Assembly: GCA_008933045.1 (NCBI GenBank)
Contig: WBXJ01000138.1
Location: 1 to 7,798 of the forward strand
Reading direction: 5' to 3'
Source of the DNA: Verrucomicrobiota bacterium
GTDB lineage: Bacteria; Verrucomicrobiota; Verrucomicrobiia; Limisphaerales; SXQI01
DNA length: 7,798 nt
Of the stretch, positions 6,991 to 7,798 are shown in pieces. Made by a program: the position numbers and the translations under genes. Below the pieces are notes generated by a model. That model did no database searches. It was not told the DNA's origin and saw only the letters and a list, made by a program, of their open reading frames with translations. Position 1 is the first letter of the stretch. Every line of letters starts with the position of its first letter.

Positions 6991-7798
6991 ACCGCAATTC
7001 AGATCGAGTGCCATCGAGCGCCACGTTGCCCCCCGTCGCATGCAACGTAAGGTCCACTCCCTCCGGGATGAATCGAGCACTCACCCAACCGACAGGTTGA
7101 ATATCCTTAAAGTTATAACCCACTGCGGGAAGGTTGATCAGATGCAGCCCTTGTTCCTGTTTAGTTTCCCAAACATGTGAGTGCCCATAAAAAATCGCCT
7201 TCACCTGACGATGCGGCTTGAGCGTGGAGAACAATTGAGCGGCATCAATCAAATTACTCCCTCCTTTTCCCAATGTGTGATGCACAAAAATTACGAGAGG
7301 CCGATCTGCCGATTTCGGAAGGTATTCGCCAAGCCATCGCAACTGCGTTTCGCCCAACAACCCCGGCGATTTGTTCACCACATCCAACGAGTCTAAAACC
7401 AAAATCCGAACCACCGGATGTTCGATCACTAAAATGTGCTTACCATCCACAGCAGATTGTAATCCCGTTGCTTTTGGAAAAGCATTTTGAAAATTAGCTC
7501 GATCATCATGATTTCCAAGCCCCATGTAGATCGGTGTCGTTTGGGCAATCGGTTTTAACAACGCAGCCAACTCGCTGTAATCATCAGGTAGCCCCACCAG
7601 ACGTGCGGCATCCCCGTTGAGAATCACAGCTTCCGGCTTCGTGGCAACGACGCTCGGCACAATACCTTGGAGGTTTTTCCAAGGGTTAAAGCCTCGATGC
7701 TCGTTAACACGATCGGCAGGAATATGAGTATCCGAAAGCAGTGCCAACCGAAACTCACCAACCTTCGCCTTCGATCTCCCCACATCATCCGCGCTGGA
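6983..7798 (-). CDS. Calcineurin-like metallophosphoesterase, 5' end outside window
   Basis: This binuclear-metal phosphoesterase has all five motif blocks. Numbered from an in-window GTG at 7783, they are Asp18 and His20 in SDTH, Asp58 in NGD, Asn91, His92 and Asp93 in GNHDD, His168 and His169 in VHHT, and His201 and His203 in GHSH. The order and spacing fit the class III/CpdA-like group, which hydrolyses phosphodiesters such as cyclic nucleotides or phosphomonoesters; the substrate cannot be read from sequence. About 266 residues are visible from that GTG to the stop. No in-frame stop occurs upstream of the GTG, and the frame stays open to the edge, reading Ser-Ser-Ala-Asp-Asp just before it. 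The true start is therefore probably to the right of the window and could include an export signal. If GTG 7783 were used, only a weak GGA precedes it. The gene is convergent with the esterase-like gene, with 2 bases between the stops. Confidence 0.9.
   Translation of the reverse strand, partial: SSADDVGRSKAKVGEFRLALLSDTHIPADRVNEHRGFNPWKNLQGIVPSVVATKPEAVILNGDAARLVGLPDDYSELAALLKPIAQTTPIYMGLGNHDDRANFQNAFPKATGLQSAVDGKHILVIEHPVVRILVLDSLDVVNKSPGLLGETQLRWLGEYLPKSADRPLVIFVHHTLGKGGSNLIDAAQLFSTLKPHRQVKAIFYGHSHVWETKQEQGLHLINLPAVGYNFKDIQPVGWVSARFIPEGVDLTLHATGGNVALDGTRSELRWD

Noticed and set aside
1..7798. CRISPR arrays, insertion sequences, tRNA or rRNA genes, defence or toxin systems
   Set aside because: No spaced direct repeats, transposase, terminal inverted repeats, cloverleaf-like segments or defence domains are visible, and coding sequence fills almost the whole window.

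Overview
This window most likely comes from the chromosome of a PVC-superphylum bacterium, probably Verrucomicrobiota or, less likely, Planctomycetota. The basis is family content. A DUF1549/DUF1553 (PSCyt2/PSD1) protein sits directly beside a Tat-exported DUF1501 protein, which is a hallmark gene pair of these phyla. A DUF5069 protein follows, a family I know mainly from them. Four of the six genes have no recognisable Shine-Dalgarno sequence. I cannot place it more finely without a database search.

Layout: nearly the whole window is coding, and no gap exceeds about 140 bases. On the + strand, 122-2023 encodes a secreted alpha/beta hydrolase that looks like an alpha-amino acid ester hydrolase (AEH), a subgroup of the CocE/NonD and S15 hydrolases. 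After 77 bases comes a compact DUF1549/DUF1553 protein with one CxxCH motif (2101-4005). Its last 11 bases overlap the start of a DUF1501 protein with a twin-arginine signal (3995-5422). A small cytoplasmic DUF5069 protein lies convergently on the - strand (5480-5905). A second secreted alpha/beta hydrolase, of the acetyl-esterase/feruloyl-esterase-like type (6045-6980), is divergent from it. A calcineurin-type metallophosphoesterase on the - strand (6983 to the right edge) meets this hydrolase tail to tail with only 2 bases between the stops. Its true 5' end lies outside the window.

How the genes may work together: four products (AEH-like, DUF1549/DUF1553, DUF1501, esterase-like) carry export signals, so the theme is envelope or periplasmic catabolism. 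The DUF1549/DUF1553 and DUF1501 proteins are almost certainly co-translated and probably act together, but the biochemical role of this pair is not established. The two hydrolases could remove acyl or ester groups from a complex substrate, but nothing in the sequence names that substrate. DUF5069 and the phosphoesterase look like neighbours rather than proven partners.

I see no mobile element, CRISPR array, RNA gene, pseudogene or defence locus. The most interesting points are the AEH-type carboxylate cluster in the first hydrolase, the reduced architecture of the DUF1549/DUF1553 protein and its overlap with DUF1501, a hairpin whose loop holds two convergent stop codons, and a 10-base word shared by two start-codon leaders.
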